This document shows, piece after piece, positions 15,614 to 23,890 of a stretch of 35,022 nt of DNA. The position numbers were made by a program, and so were the translations under genes. Below the pieces are notes generated by a model. The model was not told the origin of the DNA, did not search any database, and saw only the letters and a list, made by a program, of their open reading frames with translations. The stretch comes from Nocardia carnea (GTDB lineage: Bacteria; Actinomycetota; Actinomycetes; Mycobacteriales; Mycobacteriaceae). The first letter of the stretch is position 1; each line of letters opens with the position of its first letter. Location: NCBI RefSeq assembly GCF_029869215.1, contig NZ_JARWPM010000098.1, forward strand, positions 1 to 35,022, in the 5' to 3' direction.

Positions 15614-18474
15614 AGGAGCTCCTCGAGCATGATGGATCGTTGGTGAAGTTGGTGGGCGAGCAGGTTCAGCGCGGCCGTCCAGTCGCCGTCTTCGCAGCGG
15701 CTCGCCAAGGTCTCGGCCGCGGGCGCGCACGCGGGTGGCATATGGCGGGCGGCGGTGTGCAGCAGCGAACGGTGGGCGGCCGGCCGGGTGCCCGGCGCGC
15801 CCGGCCGCCGGGCGGCGGTGCGGGCCCGTTCCTCGAACAGGTGCAGGAGGTGCCGGGCCACCTCGGGCGGCCAGGGCCGGGCCACCGCGGGCAGCAACGA
15901 TTCGATCTCCGACAGCCAGGAGGCGTCCAGGCGCAGCAGGTGGCGTGCCTGCTCCGCGGCCGGGAGCAGCGCGAACAGTTCGCGGCGCCGGAGAATGGCC
16001 GAGTTCGAGGGGGTGCCCACCGCGAACAGCGCCGTGGCCCACTCGGTATCACGCCGGACCAGCGCCGCATCCATCCAGCCGTCGAACAGCGGCTGGCGGA
16101 AGCGGTCCTCGATCCGGGCCGCGACCGACTCCCGCGGTGAGCCCAGCGGGCCGGCCCAGTATCCGAGCGGCAGGTTCGCGACGAGCCGCCGCAGCCGGGC
16201 CGCGGCTCGGTCGGGCTGTCCGTTCCAGCGGTAGCCGAATTCGGCCGTGTTATCGGTGAAACCGTCCCGCGCGGCCGCCTCGTCCATCGTTTCCGGAATG
16301 TCCACGATGAGTTCGGGCGCCCGATCGCGGCCGGTGCGCGCGCATTTCAGCCAGGCGGTGGCCCGTTCGGACATTCGTGTGGTGAACGCCGAATCCGGCA
16401 GCCGCGCCAATAATCCCGCAGCGGTGCGCCGGACCTCGCCGCGGCGATCCCGCAGCGCGGTTTCGAGCAGCTCCTCATCGGCGGGACCCAGGCCGTCGGC
16501 CAGTACGGCCAGCAGATCGGCCTTCGCCGCGCCCGATTCCCGGGGCCACGCGGCTTCGAGCGTTGCGCGGGCCCCCGCGGGGTCGCGGCGGCGCAGCGCG
16601 GCCAGCCACCGGACCCGCTCCGGCGGCAGGCCCAGCCGCCAGGTTTCGGCGCTCGGCTCCGGTTGCCCGGTATCGCGGCGAACCAGCTGATGCCAGCGCG
16701 GAATCCATTCGGCCAGCCAACGGCCCCGCGTACCCGCCAGCCGCAACGCCGCCTCGCGGAGTTCGCCGTCGCGGGCGGCGAATTCGAGCAGTGGACCGGC
16801 CAGGCGATCCGGCGCGCGGAAATCGTGCGGCTCGGCGGCGGCGAACCATTCCGGAAGGAATTCGGGCTGGGCTTCGATCAGCGCTGCCAGCCGGTCGGCC
16901 GCGGCGGCGGGCAGCAGTGGCCGGGGATCCACGGCGGCGGGCTCGGCCGGCAGCTCGGTGTGGACGGGTACGTACCCGCCGCGCGCCCAGGCGATGTCCA
17001 GTGCGGTCGCTTCGAGCAGCCGGTGTGCGGCGTCCCGGCCGGGCAATGCGCCGGCCGCCGCGGCCACCCCCCCGGGCACCCGCGGCAGTGGGGCAGTGCC
17101 GTGGCCGGTACCGAGCAAGGCGATCGAGGCTGCTTCCGGACCGGCGGTGACCGCGGTGTAAGTCGCGTCGGCCACCGGACCGGCCTCGTGGAATTCGCCG
17201 GCGGCCAGCACCGAGACAGCTTCCAGACGGCGGCCGTTCCAGAGCCCGAAGACGGTGATCGGCCGGCCACCGGAGAAGGCGAGCAATTGCCATGGCCGGG
17301 CCGGTTCCACCAGCGGTATCGAGGTGCCGTCGGGTTCGGCGAGCAGCCAGTCGTCCGCGGTCCGGGTCGGGACGACCGCGCGCAGTAGCACAGGCCACGA
17401 TTCCAGCCACGGATCCGCGGCGGCGGCCACGGCGAACGCGTGCAGCGCATCGGCGATGGTGCCGGCGCCGGAGGTGGCCGCGATGCCGCCGGTATCCGGG
17501 ACGGCCGCGCCGGGGCCGGCCGCGCCGGCCAGAGCCCGCAGCGGAGCGGCACCCGGATAGAAGTGCAGATCCGTTTCCGTAACCAGGCCGATCGGCGGCA
17601 CCTGGGCGGAGAAAGACGGCGAACCGTGCGAATGGTCGACCAGCAGCGCCCAGCGGCCGGTGCGGACCCCGTACAACCAGCTCTGGCGGGTGTGCAACCG
17701 GTCTTCTTCGCCGGTCCGCATGCCCATGGTGACCCACCGGTCGCGTACCGGGGGTTCGGCCAGTACGGTTTCGGCCGCGACCGGATAGCCGATATGAGCA
17801 CGCACCGTGGCGGCGAGCGGTGCCGCCAGCGCATCCAGTTTCGCGTGTGCGGTGAGCAGCAGGCGCAGCCAGGCGAACCGGCCCAATACCACCTCGGGCC
17901 AGTTCGACCGCCCGACCACAGCCGCCGGCATCCGGCGCAGCACCGCCGCGATATTCGGCGCCTGGGCGTCGACCATCCGGGCGGCGACGGCCTCGAACGC
18001 GGCCGGCGACCGATCCGTCCGGGCCAATCCGGTGCGGATCTGATCGGCCAGCCAGGTATCGAGTTCGGCCACCCCGGCCGCGACCCGCTCGTGCCGCTGC
18101 TGCGCCGCGGCCGCGCTCGGAACCCGGCTCTTCCTCGGCGCCGCTGCCTTCACGACGCGGCGACCGATCCACTCCGCGGCGAAATCGGCCGTTTCGCCGC
18201 TTTCGCCGACCGCGCCTCCGGACCACAGCAACAGCAGCGACAGCGCGTGTTTGCACGGAAATTTCCGGCTCGGGCAGGAACACCGGAACGCCGGCCCGGA
18301 CAGGTCGACGATCGTCTGGTAAGGCGTCTTACCGCTGCCCGCGCACAACCCCCACAACGCGGTATCGCACCATCCGGTGCCGGTCCATTTCCCGGCGAGT
18401 TTGCGTGCGGCGGTGAGTGAACTCGCATCCGGTGCGAGCGCTGTCACCTGGTTCTCCGACCACCGCTGTGTCAT
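15610..18474 (-). CDS. SWIM zinc-finger protein heading the MoxR/VWA operon
   Basis: A 954-residue protein. The SWIM zinc finger lies near the N-terminus: FRCSCPSRKFPCKHALSLLL (Cys65, Cys67, Cys74, His76; CxCx6CxH), a fold that binds DNA or protein. The remaining 850 residues have no clear enzyme motif. The second half (about 560-900) is helical with HEAT-like pieces (RVRWLAALRRRDPAGARATLEAAWP; LLETALRDRRGEVRRTAAGLLARLPD). ATG 18474 is chosen because MTQRWSENQV leads into the conserved region; an upstream in-frame ATG at 18525 adds 17 Arg/His-rich residues. It is the first gene of the operon, divergent from the Rad50-like ATPase gene, and may supply target recognition for the MoxR-VWA pair. 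That role is inferred from context. Confidence 0.85.
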   Translation of the reverse strand: MTQRWSENQVTALAPDASSLTAARKLAGKWTGTGWCDTALWGLCAGSGKTPYQTIVDLSGPAFRCSCPSRKFPCKHALSLLLLWSGGAVGESGETADFAAEWIGRRVVKAAAPRKSRVPSAAAAQQRHERVAAGVAELDTWLADQIRTGLARTDRSPAAFEAVAARMVDAQAPNIAAVLRRMPAAVVGRSNWPEVVLGRFAWLRLLLTAHAKLDALAAPLAATVRAHIGYPVAAETVLAEPPVRDRWVTMGMRTGEEDRLHTRQSWLYGVRTGRWALLVDHSHGSPSFSAQVPPIGLVTETDLHFYPGAAPLRALAGAAGPGAAVPDTGGIAATSGAGTIADALHAFAVAAAADPWLESWPVLLRAVVPTRTADDWLLAEPDGTSIPLVEPARPWQLLAFSGGRPITVFGLWNGRRLEAVSVLAAGEFHEAGPVADATYTAVTAGPEAASIALLGTGHGTAPLPRVPGGVAAAAGALPGRDAAHRLLEATALDIAWARGGYVPVHTELPAEPAAVDPRPLLPAAAADRLAALIEAQPEFLPEWFAAAEPHDFRAPDRLAGPLLEFAARDGELREAALRLAGTRGRWLAEWIPRWHQLVRRDTGQPEPSAETWRLGLPPERVRWLAALRRRDPAGARATLEAAWPRESGAAKADLLAVLADGLGPADEELLETALRDRRGEVRRTAAGLLARLPDSAFTTRMSERATAWLKCARTGRDRAPELIVDIPETMDEAAARDGFTDNTAEFGYRWNGQPDRAAARLRRLVANLPLGYWAGPLGSPRESVAARIEDRFRQPLFDGWMDAALVRRDTEWATALFAVGTPSNSAILRRRELFALLPAAEQARHLLRLDASWLSEIESLLPAVARPWPPEVARHLLHLFEERARTAARRPGAPGTRPAAHRSLLHTAARHMPPACAPAAETLASRCEDGDWTAALNLLAHQLHQRSIMLEELL

Positions 18475-18948
18475 CCGGTGATCCCATATCGTTCGGTCAT
18501 CGTGCCCCCGTTTTCTCGGTCGCAAGAGTTCTATCGCACCCCACCGACACCCGCCGTGCGGCGCCGGGACGGCAGCGTAAGGGGTTGTCGCCGAGAGGTA
18601 TTCACGAACTCCAGCGCTTGCTAATCAGCCGGACCTCTGGCATTCTGTCCTGTTCGGCCAGACCGAGCCACCCCTCGAGGGTGCAACACCAACGAGCTGC
18701 CCGACGGGGTTGGCGAGGGGTGGCCATCGGTCTCCGTATCGGGTCGGCCGATGACCAGATCCCATCCCCGCGGGCAGGTTCGATCTTCCCGTCGCACCGG
18801 GCGCCGGCCGGTCCGTGTCCCGGACACCGGCGCCGCCGCGAGCTGTCCGAACGGGTTGCCATCGGGTAGCGTTCGGCACAGCTTTCGATCGTTCGATCAC
18901 ACCAGGGGCCGGGGTGCGCGTGTGGTCTCGAAGGGGGTGGAGAATTTC
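18475..18948. promoter_or_regulatory. Divergent intergenic region between the two NTPase modules
   Basis: 474 bases without a convincing gene, lower in GC than its flanks. On the plus strand TTGCTA (18618-18623) and CATTCT (18641-18646) are 17 bases apart and could be a -35/-10 pair giving a roughly 300-base leader; TAGCGT at 18867-18872 is a second -10 candidate. The motif TTCGATC occurs twice in tandem near 18884-18898. For the minus strand no clear -10 was found next to ATG 18474. Shared control of both modules is plausible but not shown. Confidence 0.35.
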
Positions 18949-21438
18949 GTGGAACCTGTGCGTGAGAAATCCCGGGAGACGTACGTGCGGCCGGGTGTGC
19001 TGCTGCTGCGGCAGTTGGAGTCGGAACCGGACCTGCCGGGTGAGGTGGCCGCGGTGATCCGGGCGGCCCTGGCCACACCGGCCGCGGCCGGACCCGCCGG
19101 TGAGACTCCGTTCGGACTCGGTGGGATCTTCCTGCGCGCCATCCGGGTCGAGGGTTTCCGGGGTATCGGTCCCGAAGCCGTGCTGGAACTGCCCGCCGGG
19201 CCCGGGCTCACCCTCGTCACCGGCCGTAACGGCAGCGGGAAATCGAGTTTCGCGGAGGCCGCCGAACTCGCGCTCACCGGGGCGAATCGGCGCTGGGCCG
19301 GCCGGTCGGCCGCGTGGCGGGAGGGCTGGCGCAATCTGCACCGGTCCGATCCGGTCCGCATCGAATTGGAGCTGCGCACCGACGGCCCGCGGCCCGGGCT
19401 GACGGTTGCCCGCGAATGGCTGCCCGGCGAGCCGCTCACCGGGGGCGTCTGGACCCAGCATCGCGGCGGCGCGCCCGGCCGCGACTTCCCCTACCGCGAG
19501 TGGGCGCTGCCGATGGAGCTGTACCGGCCGTTCCTGTCCTACAGCGAACTCGGCGCGCTGGTCGACGGGAAGCCCAGCGAGCTGTTCGACGCGCTGCACC
19601 AGTTGCTCGGGCTGGACGAACTGATCGCCGCGCACGAAGAGATCCGTTCCCGGCGGCTGGCACTGGAAAGCGCGGCCCGGGCGATGCGCCGCGAGCGGCC
19701 GGCGCTACTGGCCGAGCTGGCGGGGGTCGCCGACCGGCGGGCACGGCGCGCCGAACGGATCCTGCGTCACCCCGACCCGGATCTCGGCGAGCTGGCGCAA
19801 CTGCTGGCCGACACCACGGGCGGCCCGGAGCCGGCGGTCCTGCGTACGGTGCTCGCGCTCGAGGTGCCCGCCGCGGCGCGGATCGCCGAGCTGCTCGCGC
19901 GGCTGCGTGCGGCGCAGGCCGCGGTATCGGCGGCGACAGTACCGGAAACGGTCGGCGATCTGCGCGTTCTCGAGCTGCTCCGGGCAGCGTATTCCCATGT
20001 CGCCGAACAGGACCACACCGAAACCGGGTCCGCGGGAAGTGTCTCGGTCCACCGGACGCCGGACCCGGTTCTCCCGGGCGGCGACGACGGGTGCCCGTGC
20101 CCGGTCTGTGGCCGTGGCGTACTGGATGAGCGATGGCGGATCGATACCGCCACCGCCATCACCGAATTGTCCGAGCGCACCGCGGATCTGCGGTACACCC
20201 GCGCGGAACTGGCCGGCGTCCGCGCCGAGATCAGGGCCGCGCTCGGGCCGATCCCCGCGGAACTGGCCGCCGAACCGGCCTCCCTCGATACCGGCGCGCT
20301 GCGCGACGCCTGGGCGCACTGGGCCCGGCTGGCCGAATCCGAGAACCCGTCACCGGACCGGCTCGGTACGGCCCACGACCGGTTGACCACCGAACTCGAT
20401 TTCCTGCGGCAGCACGCCGCCAAGGAACTCGACCGTCTCGAACAGGCGTGGGCCCCACTGGCCCCGCGCCTGCGCGCCTGGCTCGACCTCGCCGGTTCGG
20501 TGGCCGCCCGGACCACCGAGCTGGACACGCTCCGTGCCGCCGAGGGCTGGGTGAAATCCGCGACCGCCCGGGTCCGCGACGAACGGCTGGCCCCGCTGGC
20601 CGGCACCGCCCGCTGGGTCTGGCAGAGCCTGCGCCAGCAGAGCAATGTGGAACTCGGCGGAATCCGGCTGCAGGGCAACGCGAACACTGCCCGCCGGGTG
20701 CAACTCGACGTCACCGTGGACGAGGTGGACGGCGCCGCACTCGGGGTGATGAGCCAGGGTGAGCTGCACGCGCTCGGCCTCGCGTTGTTCCTGCCCCGCG
20801 CGACGGTCCCCGCGAGCCCGTTCCGATTCGTGGTGATCGACGACCCCGTGCAGGCGATGGACCCGGCGAAGGTCGACGGCCTGGCCAGAGTGCTGGCGAC
20901 GGTCGCCTGGGAGCGGCAGGTCGTGGTCTTCACTCATGACGACCGCCTCGCCGAGGCCGTACGCCGGATGCGCATCGACGCCCGCATCCTCGAGGTGCAG
21001 CGCCGGGAACGCTCGGTCGTGGAAATCCGCCTCTCCAGCGATCCGGTGCACCGATATCTCGACGACGCCCGCGCGCTGCTGCGGACCCCGCAGTTACCGC
21101 GCGCCATCGCCGACGAACTGGTCGCCAGCTGTTGCCGTTCGGCCCTCGAAGCCGCCGGCCTGGCCCGTGCCAAACGAGATCTGCTCGCCGCCGGAATGGA
21201 TCATCGTGAGGTGCAGCGGCGTATCGATACCGCCCAATCCACCCGAGCCATGGTCACTCTCGCGGTACTGGGCCCCGGCCGCCGGATCGAGGACCTCAAC
21301 AAACGGCTGGCCAAAGAGGGACGATGGGCGGTCGAGGTGGTCCGCGACGCCACCGCGGGCGCGCATATCCCCATCGCCCGCGACCTCGCCGACCTGATCG
21401 CCGATACCGAACGCTTCGTGGACTGGCTGGCCCGATGA
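18949..21438 (+). CDS. Rad50/SMC-like ATPase with zinc-hook motif
   Basis: An 829-residue ABC-class ATPase. After a 60-residue N-terminal extension come FLRAIRVEGFRGIG and the Walker A GRNGSGKSSF (about 92-101), then helical arms. The turn between the arms holds CPCPVCGRG (about 381-389), a Rad50-type zinc-hook CxxC. The distal half has the signature MSQGELHALGLALFL, the Walker B RFVVIDDPVQAMDP with D-loop, and the H-loop VVFTHDD. About 165 further residues follow the H-loop, unlike classic Rad50, helical and without a nuclease motif I recognise. GGAG six bases before GTG 18949 sets the start; several GTGs upstream are in frame. It is coupled to the next gene by ATGA. DNA-end or nucleic-acid sensing is the likely role. 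Confidence 0.85.
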   Translation: MEPVREKSRETYVRPGVLLLRQLESEPDLPGEVAAVIRAALATPAAAGPAGETPFGLGGIFLRAIRVEGFRGIGPEAVLELPAGPGLTLVTGRNGSGKSSFAEAAELALTGANRRWAGRSAAWREGWRNLHRSDPVRIELELRTDGPRPGLTVAREWLPGEPLTGGVWTQHRGGAPGRDFPYREWALPMELYRPFLSYSELGALVDGKPSELFDALHQLLGLDELIAAHEEIRSRRLALESAARAMRRERPALLAELAGVADRRARRAERILRHPDPDLGELAQLLADTTGGPEPAVLRTVLALEVPAAARIAELLARLRAAQAAVSAATVPETVGDLRVLELLRAAYSHVAEQDHTETGSAGSVSVHRTPDPVLPGGDDGCPCPVCGRGVLDERWRIDTATAITELSERTADLRYTRAELAGVRAEIRAALGPIPAELAAEPASLDTGALRDAWAHWARLAESENPSPDRLGTAHDRLTTELDFLRQHAAKELDRLEQAWAPLAPRLRAWLDLAGSVAARTTELDTLRAAEGWVKSATARVRDERLAPLAGTARWVWQSLRQQSNVELGGIRLQGNANTARRVQLDVTVDEVDGAALGVMSQGELHALGLALFLPRATVPASPFRFVVIDDPVQAMDPAKVDGLARVLATVAWERQVVVFTHDDRLAEAVRRMRIDARILEVQRRERSVVEIRLSSDPVHRYLDDARALLRTPQLPRAIADELVASCCRSALEAAGLARAKRDLLAAGMDHREVQRRIDTAQSTRAMVTLAVLGPGRRIEDLNKRLAKEGRWAVEVVRDATAGAHIPIARDLADLIADTERFVDWLAR

Positions 21439-22505
21439 ACCCGATCCCACCCACCGGCCCGGACCCGTCGAGCACCGGCGGTGCGCACCCCGGACACCCC
21501 GAATCCGCCCCTGCCGGCGATCGGACCCCTGCCCGCGCGCACCCCGCGCACCCGGAATCCGATCGCGCCGGCCGTCCGGACGTAGTCGGCGCCGGCGTTG
21601 CGGGCCCGGCGGATTCCGAATTCGAGTGTGCCGGCGATCCGGACGCGGTCGGCGCCGGCGTCGCGGGCCCGGCGGACTCGGAATCCGCAGGTGCCGGTGT
21701 CCCGGAGGCGATGCGCATCGGCACCCTGGGCTCCGCGTACCCCGCTTCCGATCGTGCCGGTGATCGGGCCCCGGCCGGGATCGGCGCGCCGCGAACCGGC
21801 CGGCCGGAATCCGGTTGTGCCGGTGATCGGGATGTGGCCGGTACCGGCGTCCTGCGCTCGGCGTATCCGCGATCCCGGGGTGGTCCGGAGGTGGTGGGCC
21901 CCGGTGCCGAGCGCCCGGCGTCTCCGGAATCCGGCAGCGCCGGCGATACGGACCCGGCCGGTTCCGGCGTCGCGCGCCCCGCCTCCGCGCAATCCGCGAC
22001 CGCTGATGAACCCGCGCCGCGCGGTGGTGCCCGGCGCCGCCGGCGGATACGCGGGCAGGAGCGTCGCCGGGGCAGGGGTGGCGCGCGCCGGCGGAGCGGA
22101 TCGGCGGCGTACGCCCCGGCCGCGGATCCGCCGGGACCGCGACCGACGGTGGACGAACGGCTGGCGGTCGTGGACCGCTTGCTGGACGGTTCGATCCCGG
22201 CCGCGGGGGCCGTATGGTCCCGGGCGACCGCGTGGATTCTGCGGATCGCGCTCGAACAGTCGGTGGACGACCTGTGGGCCCGCACCGAACCCGCTCTCGC
22301 GCGCTGCCCGATGCGTGCCCAGTTGCTGGCCCTCGGGGTGATCGCCGATCCGCCGACTGCGGCACGGGTAGCCGCGCTGTGGACCGCCCTTTCCCATGCC
22401 GCGCACCACCACGACTACGAACTGGCGCCGGCCGTCACCGAGTTGCGGCGCTGGCGCGAGGACACCGCCCGCGCCGCCGCCGAACTCGCCGGGATCGCTC
22501 GCTGA
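21435..22505 (+). CDS. Partner of the Rad50-like ATPase, repeat-linker protein
   Basis: A 356-residue protein I do not recognise. Residues 1-195 are low complexity: a Pro/His/Asp-rich start, then seven degenerate 21-residue repeats (about 51-193). A strongly basic stretch follows (RRRRRIRGQERRRGRGGARR, about 200-219), suited to nucleic-acid contact. The C-terminal domain (about 235-356) is helical: VDERLAVVDRLLDG, WSRATAWILRIALEQSVDDL, MRAQLLALG, then ALSHAAHHHDYELAPAVTEL. The His cluster recalls effector helices, but the HEPN motif R-x4-6-H is not present. The ATG overlaps the ATPase stop (ATGA, 21435-21438), so the two are made together. It may be the effector or adaptor of the ATPase; that is inference from coupling. 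Confidence 0.72.
   Translation: MNPIPPTGPDPSSTGGAHPGHPESAPAGDRTPARAHPAHPESDRAGRPDVVGAGVAGPADSEFECAGDPDAVGAGVAGPADSESAGAGVPEAMRIGTLGSAYPASDRAGDRAPAGIGAPRTGRPESGCAGDRDVAGTGVLRSAYPRSRGGPEVVGPGAERPASPESGSAGDTDPAGSGVARPASAQSATADEPAPRGGARRRRRIRGQERRRGRGGARRRSGSAAYAPAADPPGPRPTVDERLAVVDRLLDGSIPAAGAVWSRATAWILRIALEQSVDDLWARTEPALARCPMRAQLLALGVIADPPTAARVAALWTALSHAAHHHDYELAPAVTELRRWREDTARAAAELAGIAR
21585..22013 (+). repeat. Degenerate 63-base in-frame tandem repeat
   Basis: Seven units, starting at 21585, 21648, 21711, 21774, 21837, 21894 and 21957; units 5 and 7 are 57 bases. Units 1 and 2 are the closest: VGAGVAGPADSE, then a variable patch, then AG-x-P-(D/E)-A. The consensus is x-G-x-G-V-x4-A-x-P-E-S-x2-A-G-D-x-D-x. 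All units stay in frame inside the gene. Confidence 0.8.
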
Positions 22506-22762
22506 ACCGGCACGCGGAGCGATTCCCGGGCTTGCTGCCGGACCGCGTCGCCGGCGGTCGCCCGGTCGGGTTCGGGTGTTGCCCATCGAGTTGTCCGGCT
22601 CTGGTTACCGATCCCGGCAGTGGTGCAGCCGGGGGCCGGCCGGAAAGCGGGCCGCACCGGCCCGGTCTCGGGCAGGGTCGCCGACCGACGCGGGAACCGC
22701 CGAGCGGGTCTGTCGAGGTGGGCCCGGAGCAGGGGCCTCATGGACGGCCGGGGCGGCTCGCG

Positions 22763-22768
22763 CAGAAT
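22763..22768 (+). promoter_or_regulatory. -10 element of the YchJ-family gene
   Basis: CAGAAT, seven bases before GTG 22776. The 257 bases between the previous stop and this element hold no convincing gene. Confidence 0.45.
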
Positions 22769-22775
22769 CACGGGT

Positions 22776-23162
22776 GTGGACGATTCGAAACCCTGTCCGT
22801 GCCGCCGCGGTGAAACCTTCGGCGAATGCTGTGGTCCCCTGCTGGCCGGGCGGCCGGCGCCGAGTGCCGAAGCACTGATGCGCTCGCGGTACACCGCGTT
22901 CGCGCTGGGCGATGCCGGGTATCTGCGGCGTTCCTGGCATCCCCGCACGCGACCGGATCGGCTGGACCTGGACCCCACCCGCCGCTGGCTGTTCCTGGAG
23001 ATCCACGAGGTGACCGGCGGTGGACCGTTCGAGCAGTCCGGCACCGTGGAATTCACCGCGCACTACCGCGACCCCGGCGGCCGCGGACAGCTCCACGAGA
23101 CCAGCCGCTTCACCAGGGTCGACGGTGCATGGTGCTACCTGGACGGCGATATCGCCGACTGA
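22776..23162 (+). CDS. YchJ-family (UPF0225) SEC-C motif protein
   Basis: A 128-residue protein. The N-terminus has a SEC-C-like zinc motif, CPCRRGETFGECCGPLL (residues about 7-23). It is followed by EALMRSRYTAFALGDAGYL, the family signature, and an NTF2-like alpha+beta domain with WLFLEIHEV, GTVEFTAHYRD and LHETSRFTRVDGAWCYLDGD. YchJ proteins are widespread and of unknown biochemical role. GTG 22776 is chosen over longer in-frame options because it starts just before the conserved Cys motif and has CAGAAT seven bases upstream. It is followed on the same strand by the SelT/W-like gene after 57 bases, with a promoter of its own. Confidence 0.9.
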   Translation: MDDSKPCPCRRGETFGECCGPLLAGRPAPSAEALMRSRYTAFALGDAGYLRRSWHPRTRPDRLDLDPTRRWLFLEIHEVTGGGPFEQSGTVEFTAHYRDPGGRGQLHETSRFTRVDGAWCYLDGDIAD

Positions 23163-23206
23163 ACGAGCCCCCGGGAACTCGACCGGCCCCCGCGCTCACC
23201 CGCCGG

Positions 23207-23212
23207 TAGTGT
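23207..23212 (+). promoter_or_regulatory. -10 element of the SelT/W-like gene
   Basis: TAGTGT, seven bases before ATG 23220, a full TANNNT match. It argues against the in-frame GTG at 23211, which falls inside the element. Confidence 0.5.
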
Positions 23213-23219
23213 GCACGCC

Positions 23220-23567
23220 ATGCCGCGTATCGCCATCGAATACTGCACCCGGTGCCGCTGGCTGTTGCGGGCGAGCTGGATGGCGCAGGAACTGCTCAGT
23301 ACCTTCGGCACCGATCTCGGCGAGGTGGCGCTGATTCCCGGCGAGGGCGGGGTTTTCCGCATCACCGTCGACGGCGATCAGGTGTGGGAACGGAAGGCCG
23401 ACGGCGGCTTCCCCGATATCGCGGTGCTCAAACAACGCGTGCGCGACCGCATCGCGCCGAGCCGCGATCTCGGGCATATCGACCGTTCGGCCGCCGGCTC
23501 CGGATCGAGCGACCGAGCAGCTGCCGACCAGGGCCGCGACGATATCCGGCCCGAATCCGGCGACTGA
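23220..23567 (+). CDS. SelT/SelW/SelH-family (Rdx) protein
   Basis: A 115-residue thioredoxin-like protein. The redox motif is at the start, IEYCTRCRWLLRASWMAQELL (split: CxxC at about residues 8-11), where eukaryotic relatives carry CxxU. It continues with EVALIPGEGGVFRITVDGDQVWERK and GGFPDIAVLKQRVRDRI, both standard for the Rdx family. Residues 85-115 are a polar tail. The family is thought to act in thiol redox reactions; the bacterial substrate is unknown. The ATG has a leaderless-type -10 in front. It converges on fmdB with a 42-base gap. Confidence 0.88.
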   Translation: MPRIAIEYCTRCRWLLRASWMAQELLSTFGTDLGEVALIPGEGGVFRITVDGDQVWERKADGGFPDIAVLKQRVRDRIAPSRDLGHIDRSAAGSGSSDRAAADQGRDDIRPESGD

Positions 23568-23609
23568 ACACGATCGGCCGGTCCTACCGGGCCGCCCACC
23601 GGCCGTCGT

Positions 23610-23828
23610 TCAGCCGCAGCAGCCGCCTCCACAGCATCCACCGCCGGTGGGCGCGGGGGCCGATATCGCCGGCGCCGCCGCCCGGCCGGTCGTCGCGAAG
23701 GTAGTGAGCAGTTTCACGGTGTCGTCGTGACCGCCGGGGCATACCGCCGGATCCGACGCCTGCGCCATCGGACGGTTGACCTCGAAGGTATCGCCGCAGC
23801 TGCGGCATCGGAACTCGTAACTCGGCAT
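23610..23828 (-). CDS. FmdB-family zinc-ribbon protein
   Basis: A 72-residue protein beginning MPSYEFRCRSCGDTFEV, the FmdB/CxxC_CxxC_SSSS regulatory-protein signature. The second metal pair is CPGGH here instead of CPxCG, so zinc binding would have to use His or be incomplete; this form is common in actinobacteria as I recall. The C-terminus is Gly/Cys-rich (GGGCCGGGCCG). TAGAAT seven bases upstream of ATG 23828 makes a textbook leaderless start. It is divergent from the carboxylesterase gene. Role unknown; the family name comes from a formamidase regulator. Confidence 0.9.
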   Translation of the reverse strand: MPSYEFRCRSCGDTFEVNRPMAQASDPAVCPGGHDDTVKLLTTFATTGRAAAPAISAPAPTGGGCCGGGCCG

Positions 23829-23835
23829 GACGGGA

Positions 23836-23841
23836 ATTCTA
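23836..23841 (-). promoter_or_regulatory. -10 element of the FmdB gene
   Basis: TAGAAT on the minus strand, seven bases before ATG 23828; the closest to consensus of all -10 elements in this window. Confidence 0.6.
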
Positions 23842-23890
23842 GAGACGTATCGGTCCGCCGGTTCCGGCGTGCAACGCGATATAACCGGAA

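Noticed and set aside
18526..18948. A gene or tRNA in the divergent gap
   Set aside because: Open frames here have atypical composition and no recognisable start or domain, and no cloverleaf with a T-loop could be folded by eye.
21585..22013. CRISPR-like repeat array
   Set aside because: The 63-base units are contiguous, without spacers, degenerate and in frame within a gene, so this is a protein repeat. No cas gene is present.
22140..22505. HEPN RNase domain in the ATPase partner
   Set aside because: The His-rich helix is suggestive, but the R-x4-6-H motif is not found. I leave the domain unassigned.
22506..22762. Continuation of a frame between the ATPase partner and the YchJ-family gene
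   Set aside because: The frame is Arg/Gly-rich, is out of phase with both neighbours, and has no ribosome site. I see nothing functional here apart from the -10 element at its end.
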